DNA from: Chloroflexota bacterium
GTDB taxonomy: Bacteria; Chloroflexota; Limnocylindria; P2-11E
Assembly (NCBI GenBank): GCA_005889445.1
Contig: VBGS01000042.1
Span: 1-14,054, forward strand
Direction: 5' to 3'
Length of the DNA: 14,054 nucleotides
The position numbers were made by a program, and so were the translations under genes. Below the pieces are notes generated by a model. The model was not told where the DNA came from. It did no database searches and worked only from the letters and a program-made list of their open reading frames with translations. Below, piece by piece: positions 6,989-13,845 of this stretch; within the stretch, counting starts at the first letter, position 1, and each line of letters opens with the position of its first letter.

Positions 6989-8790
6989 TGGCCGTCGCGA
7001 CGCGGCCGACCCCGCGGACGGGGCGTGGCTATCCGGATCTGCGAGAGCACCTCGATGCGCTCGATCGCGCCGGGCTCCTGGTGCGGGTGCGCCGGCCGAT
7101 GCTCGCCGAGACCGAGATACATCCTCTGGTCCGCTGGCAGTACCGCGGCGGGCTCCCCGAGGAGGACTGGAAAGCGTTCCTCTTCGAGAACGTCCACACG
7201 GTCAAGGGCGGCGCGTCGCGCTTTCGGGTCGGGGTCGGCGTGCTGGCCGCGTCCAAACAGGTCTACGCAACGGGTCTGGGCTGCACGCCCGAGGAGATCG
7301 CCGGCCGCTGGGAGAACGCCCTCGCGAACCGGATCGCGCCGACGATCGTCGAGAGCGGCCCGGTCCACGAAGAGGTGCATACCGGCGCAGGGTTGCTCGA
7401 GCGCGGCGGCACCGGCGAGTTCCCGATCCCGATCTCGACCCCGGGATTCGACAACGGCCCGTACACGACCTGCACGCACTGGTTCACAAAGGATCCGGAG
7501 ACGGGCGTCCGCAACCAGGGCAACTACCGCGGCCAGATCAAGAGCCCGACGCGCATCGGGATCTTTCCGTCGGGCCTCGGTCAGGACGTCTACATCCACT
7601 GGCAGAAGGCGCGCCGGAAGGGTCAGCACCTCCCTGCCGCGCTGGTCATCGGCGGTCCGCCGGTCGTCAGCTACGCCGCGGTGCAGAAGGTGCCGTTCGG
7701 GATAGACGAGCTGTCCATCGCCGGTGGCCTGGCCGGCGAGCCGATCCGGCTGGTCCGCTGTAAGACCGTTCCGCTCGAGGTCCCCGCGGAGGCGGAGATC
7801 GTGTTCGAGGGTTACATCAACACGCAGGAGCTCGAGGAAGAGGGTCCGTTCGGCGAGAGCCACGGATACATGCATCCACGGCAGCTGAATCCGTTCTTCG
7901 AGATCACCGCGATCACCCATCGCAAGGATGCGATCTGGGTCTCGTTCATCAGCCAGGTCACGCCGTCCGAGTCGAGCGTGATCAAGAAGGTCGCCTACGA
8001 GCCGATCTTCACGCAGCACCTGCGGCAGACCTGCAACATCCGGAGCGTCAAGCGCGTCGTGATGCACGAGCCGCTCACGAACCTGCGCAAGCTGATCGTC
8101 ATCCAGATGGCGAACGGCGCGCGTGAGGCCGAGGTGTGGCGCGCGCTCCGCGCGGCTTCGTCCTTCAACCAGGGCGTCGGCAAGATCTGCGTCGCCGTCG
8201 ATGAGGACATCGACCCGGAAGACTCGACCGCACTGTGGTGGGCCGTCTGCTATCGATCGCGGCCGGCGCAGGACGTGGAGATCACCGGCCATCTGGAGAA
8301 GGGACACGCTCCTCCGTTCAAGGGAACCGGGATCGAGCAGGCCGCGGAAGGCCGAGACGTCGTCGGGCACGGCGATCCCGCCGACGACAGCGGCATGCTC
8401 ATCAATGCCTGCCTCAAGGAGCCCTGGCCGCCGATCTCACTTCCGACGAAGGATCACATGGAGAACGCCCTCAAGATCTGGAACGAGCTCGGACTCCCGA
8501 AGGTCCGTCCGCAGCGGCCGTGGTACGGCTACTCGCTCGGGCAGTGGGACGACGAGCTTGAGGAGGAGGCGCGCCTCGCGCTCCGCGGCGAGCACTATCA
8601 GACCGGCGAGAAGGTCGCCAAGCGCCGCGTCAAGCTGAGCGACACGCGCGCCGCGAGCTCGGACGCGTACCTCGGCACCGATCCCGTTCCGGGGACGCCG
8701 GTCGACCCGCGCGCCGCCGAGCACGGCCCGGGCGGACCGGGATACGACGAGGAGGCGCCGCGCGACGTCCCGAGCGACGACGGCATGTGA
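6988..8790 (+). CDS. UbiD-family prenylated-FMN-dependent decarboxylase
   Basis: Predicted cytoplasmic (de)carboxylase of 600 residues. It opens with YPDLREHLDALDRAGLLVRV, has the central NQGNYRGQIKSPTRIGI with Arg181, and EGPFGESHGYM with Glu285 and Glu290. These correspond to the Arg-Glu-Glu catalytic set of UbiD/Fdc1 enzymes that use prenylated FMN. The core ends near GYSLGQWDDELEEEARLALRG, followed by about 70 extra residues rich in Asp, Pro and Gly that relatives of 450-500 residues usually lack. Coupled to the GntR gene by TGATG and followed after 45 nt by the flavin reductase and ubiX. Family substrates include aromatic acids and alpha,beta-unsaturated acids; which one is used here is not determinable. 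It differs from the partial UbiD proteins at both window edges, so it is a distinct paralogue. Confidence 0.93.
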   Translation: MAVATRPTPRTGRGYPDLREHLDALDRAGLLVRVRRPMLAETEIHPLVRWQYRGGLPEEDWKAFLFENVHTVKGGASRFRVGVGVLAASKQVYATGLGCTPEEIAGRWENALANRIAPTIVESGPVHEEVHTGAGLLERGGTGEFPIPISTPGFDNGPYTTCTHWFTKDPETGVRNQGNYRGQIKSPTRIGIFPSGLGQDVYIHWQKARRKGQHLPAALVIGGPPVVSYAAVQKVPFGIDELSIAGGLAGEPIRLVRCKTVPLEVPAEAEIVFEGYINTQELEEEGPFGESHGYMHPRQLNPFFEITAITHRKDAIWVSFISQVTPSESSVIKKVAYEPIFTQHLRQTCNIRSVKRVVMHEPLTNLRKLIVIQMANGAREAEVWRALRAASSFNQGVGKICVAVDEDIDPEDSTALWWAVCYRSRPAQDVEITGHLEKGHAPPFKGTGIEQAAEGRDVVGHGDPADDSGMLINACLKEPWPPISLPTKDHMENALKIWNELGLPKVRPQRPWYGYSLGQWDDELEEEARLALRGEHYQTGEKVAKRRVKLSDTRAASSDAYLGTDPVPGTPVDPRAAEHGPGGPGYDEEAPRDVPSDDGM

Positions 8791-8835
8791 CATGAACGAC
8801 GAGCGGCTGTGCCGCGAGGAGTGAATCCGCCAGCC

Positions 8836-9396
8836 ATGAGCGTGTCTCCGCGGCGCAGCCGCGAGATTGAGCAGGATCGCTACGGCCCGGCGAAGCGGAT
8901 CCTCTCGCGGATCGCGCATCCCGTCGCGATCGTCGGTGCGGCACACGGCGCCGAGCGTTCGTGCGCGACCGGCACGGTCATGTACGTCTCGCACGTCCCG
9001 CCGATGGTCGCGATCGCCGAGCACCCCGGTTCGCGCACCACCCGTCTCATCCAGGCGTCACGCGAGTTCAGCGTTTCGCTCTTGCACGACGCCCAGCAGG
9101 AGCTCGCTGTGGCAGCCGGACGATCGGCCGAGGGTCCGGACAAATTCGCGAGCCTTCGGATCCCCGTCCACGAGCAGCCCGGTCACGCCATTCCCGCGGT
9201 CGCCGGGAGCCTCGCGACCATGTGGTGCCGCGTGACCGACGAGCGTCCGACCGGCGATCACATCCTGTTCGTCGGCGAGGTTGTCGACGCCGTGACCGAC
9301 GATCAGAAGATCGACGCGCTGCTCCGGTATCGCCGCCGGTACCTGCGCATCGGGCACTGGACCTCCGAGGAAGCGCCGGAGGGCTATCCCACCTGA
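8836..9396 (+). CDS. Flavin reductase-like (DIM6/NTAB) protein
   Basis: A 186-residue FMN-binding split-barrel protein. After a basic leader the domain begins near RYGPAKRILSRIAHPVAIVG, continues SCATGTVMYVSHVPPMVAIA and REFSVSLLHDAQQELA, and ends with ILFVGEVVDAV; the central S-x-x-P pattern and the FSV(S/N)LL strand are typical of flavin reductases. It lies directly before ubiX, and UbiX consumes reduced FMN, so supplying FMNH2 for cofactor synthesis or upkeep is an attractive inference. It might instead serve an unseen monooxygenase. The start is uncertain: the frame opens at GTG 8809, GTG 8821 and ATG 8836. GAGGAG (8816-8821) is 14 nt from the ATG, longer than usual. The domain boundary favours the ATG. 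Confidence 0.85.
   Translation: MSVSPRRSREIEQDRYGPAKRILSRIAHPVAIVGAAHGAERSCATGTVMYVSHVPPMVAIAEHPGSRTTRLIQASREFSVSLLHDAQQELAVAAGRSAEGPDKFASLRIPVHEQPGHAIPAVAGSLATMWCRVTDERPTGDHILFVGEVVDAVTDDQKIDALLRYRRRYLRIGHWTSEEAPEGYPT
9378..9382 (+). promoter_or_regulatory. Ribosome-binding site supporting a CTG start of ubiX
   Basis: GGAGG inside the end of the flavin reductase gene lies 10 nt before CTG 9393. No ATG, GTG or TTG in the ubiX frame occurs at a usable distance, so this site points to the CTG as the initiator. Confidence 0.55.
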
Positions 9397-9968
9397 GACG
9401 CATCGTCGTCGGCATCTCCGGCGCGTCCGGCGCGATCTACGGCATCCGCACGCTCGAGGCGCTCCAGAAGGTCAAGGACGTAGAGACGCACCTCATCGTG
9501 TCGACCGGCGCGAAGGCGACGATCGCGTACGAAACGAGCTGGAAGATCGACGACGTGCTCGGCCTGGCCGATCTCGTCCACGACGAGCGGGATCTCGCCG
9601 CGACCCTCGCGAGCGGCAGCTTCCAGACCGAGGGCATGGTCGTCGCGCCGTGCAGCGTGCGCACGATGGCGTCGATCGCGAACTCGCTGAACGACAATCT
9701 CATCGTCCGCGCCGCGGACGTCCATCTGAAGGAGCGACGGCGGCTCGTACTCATGGTGCGCGAGACGCCGCTTCACGCGGGACATCTGCGCCTCATGCGC
9801 GAGCTTGCCCTGACCGGCGCGGTCATCCTGCCGCCGGTCCCGGGGTTCTATCACCTGCCGAAGACGATGGATGATCTGATCGATCACAGCGTCGGGAAAG
9901 CGCTCGACCAGCTCGGCATCGAGCACCAGCTCTTCAAGCGGTGGGCGGGCGTCCCGCGGGACGAGTGA
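9393..9968 (+). CDS. ubiX: UbiX flavin prenyltransferase
   Basis: Makes prenylated FMN, the cofactor of UbiD enzymes, from reduced FMN and dimethylallyl phosphate. The protein has 191 residues, normal for UbiX. It shows the N-terminal FMN-binding GISGASGAIYG (7-17), APCS (85-88), KERRRLVLMVRETPLH (113-128), whose Lys113, Arg123 and Glu124 match the conserved phosphate-binding and catalytic positions, and PGFYHLP with Tyr153. The only sensible initiator is CTG at 9393, overlapping the upstream TGA as CTGA: it sits exactly where the family starts, (M)RRIVVGISGASG, with GGAGG 10 nt upstream and no standard start codon nearby. It probably serves all UbiD paralogues in the window. The class II aldolase-like gene begins inside its stop (GTGA). 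Confidence 0.94.
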   Translation: MRRIVVGISGASGAIYGIRTLEALQKVKDVETHLIVSTGAKATIAYETSWKIDDVLGLADLVHDERDLAATLASGSFQTEGMVVAPCSVRTMASIANSLNDNLIVRAADVHLKERRRLVLMVRETPLHAGHLRLMRELALTGAVILPPVPGFYHLPKTMDDLIDHSVGKALDQLGIEHQLFKRWAGVPRDE

Positions 9969-10681
9969 GCGCGGAGCACTCGCGGGCGCCTCATCTCGTC
10001 GCCGCCGCCTCGCGGATGCTCGCCGTCGCCGGCATCTTTGACATGCACGGCCACATCAGCCTTCGCGATGGCGATAGCGTGTTCGTGAACGGGCACGGCG
10101 CGAGCCGGATCGCCGTGCGGCCCGATGAGATCGCGGTCGTCCGGGTGAGCGATGGCGCGACCGACCGAGGCACACCTCCGAGCGAGCTCCCGATCCATCG
10201 CGAGCTGTACCGCGCGCGGCCGGATGTCGGTTCGATCGTCCACTACCACGCGCTGTATGCGACTGCCCTCTCCGTCGCGGAAAAGCCGCTCGTGGCCGCG
10301 TTCAACGCCGGCGCGAGCTTTGGCCGCGAGGTCCCGGTACTGGACGACCCGCGGCTGATCCGCGACGAGGCGCGCGGACGCGCGCTCGCTGCCGTCGTTG
10401 GCGCCGGAAACGCCGCCGTCATGCGCGGGCACGGCGCCGTGGTCGTCGCGCGGGACATCGTCACCTGCCTCGCGCTCGCGCTGCAGCTCGAGGAGAACGC
10501 CCATCGCTTGTGGCTCAGTTACGCGATCGGTGAGCCGCGTCGGTTCAGCGACGCGGAGATCGCGAGCGTCGCCGAGAACCTCGGCGAGCCGCGGGTCGTC
10601 CGCAAGATCTGGACGGACGCCCTCGAGCGTGCCCGTCGCGCGGGGGCGCTCGAGGACATCGACGTCGCATTGCTCGCATGA
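9965..10681 (+). CDS. Class II aldolase/adducin-family protein
   Basis: A 238-residue member of the metal-dependent fuculose-phosphate aldolase fold. Glu74 in PPSELPIHRELY, His93 and His95 in IVHYHALYA, and His156 in MRGHGAVVV line up with the catalytic Glu and three zinc ligands of L-fuculose-phosphate aldolase (Glu73, His92, His94, His155), so the metal site looks intact. The start GTG overlaps the ubiX stop as GTGA, and its own stop overlaps the next gene as ATGA, showing tight coupling. Some members of this fold are decarboxylases of dihydroxylated aromatic acids (for example 3,4-dihydroxyphthalate decarboxylase), which would fit the neighbourhood better than a sugar aldolase. That is inference; the product could equally be an aldolase or epimerase of another hydroxy acid. 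Confidence 0.88.
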   Translation: MSAEHSRAPHLVAAASRMLAVAGIFDMHGHISLRDGDSVFVNGHGASRIAVRPDEIAVVRVSDGATDRGTPPSELPIHRELYRARPDVGSIVHYHALYATALSVAEKPLVAAFNAGASFGREVPVLDDPRLIRDEARGRALAAVVGAGNAAVMRGHGAVVVARDIVTCLALALQLEENAHRLWLSYAIGEPRRFSDAEIASVAENLGEPRVVRKIWTDALERARRAGALEDIDVALLA

Positions 10682-11883
10682 GCCGGGCGGTCGTCTTCCA
10701 GTTCATCGTCGCCGGCGCCGTGACCACCGCGGAAGGAACGCTCGGCCTGCTCTACGCGCCTTACCTCGATCGATACGGATACGCGGTGCCAGCGATCGGC
10801 ACCCTGTCGGCGCTTCTTGCGATCTTCCGGCTGGTCTCGCGGGTGCCCAGCGGCTCGTCGTATCGCGCCGACCGCGCGAAGCGCCAGCTCGTTTTCTGGC
10901 TGATCGTCTTCAGCGTCGCGACGAGCGGGTTCGCGATCAGCTCCGGAAGCGTCGTGCTCATCGCGGCGCTGACGATGTTGCACGGGTACGCGTTCGGCGC
11001 GCTCGGCACCTACAACCTCGCGGTCACGATCGACCTCACCGGCGGAAAGCGCGCGGGTGCGACGATGGGCTGGTACACCGCGGCGCTCTCGACCGGCTAC
11101 GCGGTCGGAGCGTTCCTTGGTGGCGCGGCGGCGGACCGCATCGGTATCGAGCCATCGCTCGCGCTCATCGGCGCGATCCCCGCGGTCAGCGCATTCCTCG
11201 TGCTGTCGATCCCGGCGGTGCCGGCCGCCCCCAACGCGGCGCAGCGCTCGCCCGGCCTGCGCGGCCTCATCGCCGCGCACTGGCGCGTCGACCCGCGCGT
11301 CTGGCTTGCCTTTCTCATCGTGCTGTACATCAACGTCCTTTCTGACAGCGTGGACACTTTCTTTCCGCTCTTTGGACTGGGCATCGGCCTGCCGCTCGCG
11401 GCGTCGGGAGCGCTCAAGGGGATCAAATCGGGAGCGGCCACCTTCATCCGCTTCGTGTCTGGCGGGCTCTTTCGTTATGTCGATCACCGGACCGTGAACT
11501 TCTGGAGCGTGCTCGTATTCGGCGCGACGACCATCGCGCTCAGCGCGGTGTCCTCGTTCGCTGCGTTCTTCGCGCTCTTCTTGTTCGCCGGGCTCGCTCG
11601 CGGGCTGCTCCGTGTCACCAGCGCGGCTTCGATCGCCGAGCTTCGAGCCGAAGGACGCGATGTCGGCATCGCGTCGGGTGTCTACAACATGGGTCTCGAT
11701 ATCGGCGCGATCGTCGGACCGGCGGCGGGCGGGTTCGTCGGGGACCTCGTCGGCCTCGGCCCGATGTTCCAGCTCGTCGGGGCGGCGAGCTTGGTTGGCT
11801 ACTTCGCGGTCGCGCTCGCGACCCCGCAGGGCCGCGCCGCGCTGCCGATCGCGAGGTCTCGACCGGCACGCGCAGGCTCGTGA
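10678..11883 (+). CDS. MFS transporter
   Basis: A 401-residue integral membrane protein with about 12 hydrophobic segments arranged as two six-helix halves, separated by a polar loop near residues 180-205 (VPAAPNAAQRSPGLRGLIAA). It has the short charged cytoplasmic loop after helix 2 (SGSSYRADRAKRQ), a variant of the MFS motif-A region, and the GWYTAALSTGYAVGAFLGG segment common in drug/organic-acid carriers. It begins with ATG overlapping the upstream stop as ATGA and ends with GTGA into the DUF1684 gene, so it is in the middle of the operon. In context it may import the pathway substrate or export a decarboxylated product. The specificity is not readable. Confidence 0.9.
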   Translation: MSRAVVFQFIVAGAVTTAEGTLGLLYAPYLDRYGYAVPAIGTLSALLAIFRLVSRVPSGSSYRADRAKRQLVFWLIVFSVATSGFAISSGSVVLIAALTMLHGYAFGALGTYNLAVTIDLTGGKRAGATMGWYTAALSTGYAVGAFLGGAAADRIGIEPSLALIGAIPAVSAFLVLSIPAVPAAPNAAQRSPGLRGLIAAHWRVDPRVWLAFLIVLYINVLSDSVDTFFPLFGLGIGLPLAASGALKGIKSGAATFIRFVSGGLFRYVDHRTVNFWSVLVFGATTIALSAVSSFAAFFALFLFAGLARGLLRVTSAASIAELRAEGRDVGIASGVYNMGLDIGAIVGPAAGGFVGDLVGLGPMFQLVGAASLVGYFAVALATPQGRAALPIARSRPARAGS

Positions 11884-12641
11884 TACTCCCCGAAATGCCG
11901 GTCGACCAGGACGAGCGCGAGATCGAGGAAAGCCGCGAGAGCTATCGCGAGTGGCTCGCCGGCCCGGAGTCCTTCCTCGCGGCGGTCGCGCGGCACGAGC
12001 TGCCTGTCGGGGAGACGCTCCGCTTTGGGGTCAAAGGCGACGTGGATCTTCCGGACGCCGGCACACGCCTGGTGATCGAGGCGACCGAGGACGGCTTCCG
12101 CGTCGACGGCTTCAAGCGCGGACCGGGGATCGTACGGCTCGGTCGCTACCGCCTCCGACTCTCGCACCAGAACGCGCCCGCCGTCGTCGTGCTCGACCCC
12201 GAGGCGCCACGAGAGATGCTCTCGCCGCGCTGGTTCACGTATGAGCCGCGCTTCCGTTTCACCAGTACGATCGAGCCCGATCTCGCGCAGCTCGCGCTGG
12301 GCTCGACCCGCGAGCGCGAACGTAGCGCCGAGCGGCTGGGCTGGTTCGATCTGGTGATCGGTGGCGTCGACTGCCGGCTGGCAGTGACGCGCCTCCTCGA
12401 GCCGGGGGTACCGAAGGACTCCTTGCAGATCTTCTTTCGGGATCTCACGACCGGCGAGGAGACGTACGGTCTCGGCCGGTATCTCGATCTCGAAGAAGCG
12501 GGCGAGGGCAGCTACGTCGTCGACTTCAACCGCGCGTACAACCCCGCGTGCGCGTACTCACCGCACTACAACTGCCCGGTGCCGCCGGCCGAGAATCGGC
12601 TCGAGGTCGCGGTCACCGCGGGTGAGATGACGCCTCGCTGA
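11880..12641 (+). CDS. DUF1684 domain protein
   Basis: A 253-residue soluble protein of the DUF1684 family, recognised by its C-terminal signature: VVDFNRAYNPACAYSPHYNC, then PVPPAENRLEVAVTAGE, preceded by FFRDLTTGEETYGLGRYLDL. No signal peptide is seen; the N-terminus is acidic (DEREIEESRESYREWLAG). The two Cys of the signature might bind a metal. No biochemical role is established for the family to my knowledge. The GTG start overlaps the MFS stop as GTGA; an ATG at 11895 is an alternative without a better ribosome-binding site. It is the last gene of the GntR-ubiD operon, an unusual place for this family. A weak CCTCGCTGAGG hairpin straddles its end, and a 44-nt gap follows. Confidence 0.88.
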   Translation: MILPEMPVDQDEREIEESRESYREWLAGPESFLAAVARHELPVGETLRFGVKGDVDLPDAGTRLVIEATEDGFRVDGFKRGPGIVRLGRYRLRLSHQNAPAVVVLDPEAPREMLSPRWFTYEPRFRFTSTIEPDLAQLALGSTRERERSAERLGWFDLVIGGVDCRLAVTRLLEPGVPKDSLQIFFRDLTTGEETYGLGRYLDLEEAGEGSYVVDFNRAYNPACAYSPHYNCPVPPAENRLEVAVTAGEMTPR

Positions 12642-12645
12642 GGTC

Positions 12646-12660
12646 TGGCACGATCCCTGC
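12646..12660 (+). promoter_or_regulatory. Possible sigma-54 (-24/-12) promoter
   Basis: TGGCACGATCCCTGC matches the sigma-54 pattern TGGCACGnnnnTTGC with GG and GC at the correct 10-nt distance and one mismatch (C for T before TGC). It lies 25 nt before the ATG of the YflT-like gene. The predicted start, near 12671, would leave only a short leader. It could be chance; it needs an rpoN gene in the genome. Confidence 0.3.
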
Positions 12661-12685
12661 GGCCGCGGCGCGCAGGAGGTCAGCA

Positions 12686-13009
12686 ATGGATACTCCAACC
12701 GAAGCTCCAGAGGAGGTCAACGTCCCGAGCGAACACGTGGCCGTGGTCGCCATGTTCTCGGACCGCGGAGCCGCGGAGGACGCCGTGGACGGCCTTCTCG
12801 CCAGTGGGTTCGCCGACGACCAGATCTCACTCGTCGCGCGCGGCGCGGGTTCCGACGAATCCGGGAAGTTCATCCCGGGCGGCCTGATGGTCACGGTGAG
12901 CGCGAAGGGCCGCGAGGCCGACGCCGAGCGTGTGCTGCGCGATCACGAGGCGCGGGAGGTCACGACGAATCGGATCGGCGCGACCGGCAAGGTCGGCGAA
13001 GAGACCTAG
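12686..13009 (+). CDS. YflT/GSP17M-like general stress protein domain
   Basis: A 107-residue protein made almost entirely of one ferredoxin-like domain: HVAVVAMFSDRGAAEDAVDG, then LLASGFADDQISLVARG, and after a short break GGLMVTVSAKGREADAERVLRDH. This is the general stress protein 17M/YflT pattern (strand, helix, ISLVARG strand, GGxxVTV strand, helix). The role of such domains is not established; they rise in stress in Bacillus. The start is well supported: AGGAGG (12674-12679) 6 nt before the ATG. It appears to be a single gene under its own promoter, possibly the sigma-54-like site upstream. Its TAG stop overlaps the stop of the opposite-strand hydrolase across a CTAG. Confidence 0.82.
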   Translation: MDTPTEAPEEVNVPSEHVAVVAMFSDRGAAEDAVDGLLASGFADDQISLVARGAGSDESGKFIPGGLMVTVSAKGREADAERVLRDHEAREVTTNRIGATGKVGEET

Positions 13010-13845
13010 CGCGAGAGGGGCACCGTTGCCGGGCGGTCGACGACCGAGCCGATCCACCGGCCGACGACGCTTGCCGCTTCGCTCTCGTGATCCGCGTACA
13101 TGTGGTCCGCGCCCGGGATGAGCGCGCCGCTGAACCGGCCGGGCGCGAGCGCGTCGAGCCGGTCGAGATCGGCTTGGCCGCCGACTTCCACCTCCTCGGT
13201 CCCGTAGATCGTCAGGATCGGACAGCCGATCGCCCGGACGCGCGGGGCGGGATCGCCGAAGGCGGCGCGTGCCAGCACGGTCGCCGCGCTCATGCGACCG
13301 AAGGTGACCCCAGCCGCCGGAAGCTCGAGCAGATCCTGCGGCGTGCCTTCCGCGACGGCCTTTGTCGCGGCGGCGAGCAGATCCGCACGCGGTGGCGACG
13401 CGAACGCACGAAGGGGCGGGGACGCGAGGACGAGTCCGGCGAGAGGCTGCTGCGGGTGTTCACTCGCGTACAAGATCGCCTTGACCGCGCCGAGGCTGTG
13501 ACCGAAGAGGACGATCCGCTTGGCTCCCGCCGCGAGGGCGGCGTCGATCCACGCGTCGATGTCGATCGCGGCGTCCTCGAGGCGCTCGAACCACGCCCCG
13601 CCCAGGACGCGGGTCCCCGATCGGTGGAGCAATGGATACGCGAGAGCCGCACCCCGGTTGTTGCCGGCGATCACCGTCCATCCCGCGTCGCTGAGCGAGC
13701 GTCCGATGAGGACATGGGTTTTGCGAAAGACCGAGCTCGTGACCCCGTGGGTGTAGACGATGGCGATGTCTATCGGCCGCGGGCCGTGACGGACGCCCTC
13801 GAGCAGCAACCCGTCCGCGGTGTAGGTATGGAGCAGCTCCTCCAC
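13006..13845 (-). CDS. Alpha/beta hydrolase
   Basis: A 279-residue alpha/beta-hydrolase-fold enzyme without signal peptide. VYTHGVTSSVF (30-40) is the oxyanion-hole region, FGHSLGAVK has nucleophile Ser117, LTIYGTEEVEVGG lies after the sixth strand where the acid residue is expected (Glu or Asp226), and IPGADHMYADHE has His248. The GNNRGAAL segment places it near the DUF1749-like or serine aminopeptidase-like groups. The GTG start immediately follows the TAA of the upstream partial UbiD-family gene (TAAGTG), so the two are translationally linked and it may hydrolyse an ester or thioester linked to that decarboxylase's substrate. That is inference. The 3' end overlaps the YflT-like gene by 4 bases. 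Confidence 0.87.
   Translation of the reverse strand: MEELLHTYTADGLLLEGVRHGPRPIDIAIVYTHGVTSSVFRKTHVLIGRSLSDAGWTVIAGNNRGAALAYPLLHRSGTRVLGGAWFERLEDAAIDIDAWIDAALAAGAKRIVLFGHSLGAVKAILYASEHPQQPLAGLVLASPPLRAFASPPRADLLAAATKAVAEGTPQDLLELPAAGVTFGRMSAATVLARAAFGDPAPRVRAIGCPILTIYGTEEVEVGGQADLDRLDALAPGRFSGALIPGADHMYADHESEAASVVGRWIGSVVDRPATVPLSR

Noticed and set aside
6718..8370. Long minus-strand open frame of 550 codons across the UbiD gene
   Set aside because: Shadow of the UbiD coding frame: no recognisable motif, biased composition, and it also crosses the GntR-UbiD boundary.
8792..8824. Ten-codon reading frame MNDERLCREE between the UbiD and flavin reductase genes
   Set aside because: It has no ribosome-binding site of its own distinct from the UbiD end, and no recognisable leader-peptide feature; most likely chance in a 45-nt gap.
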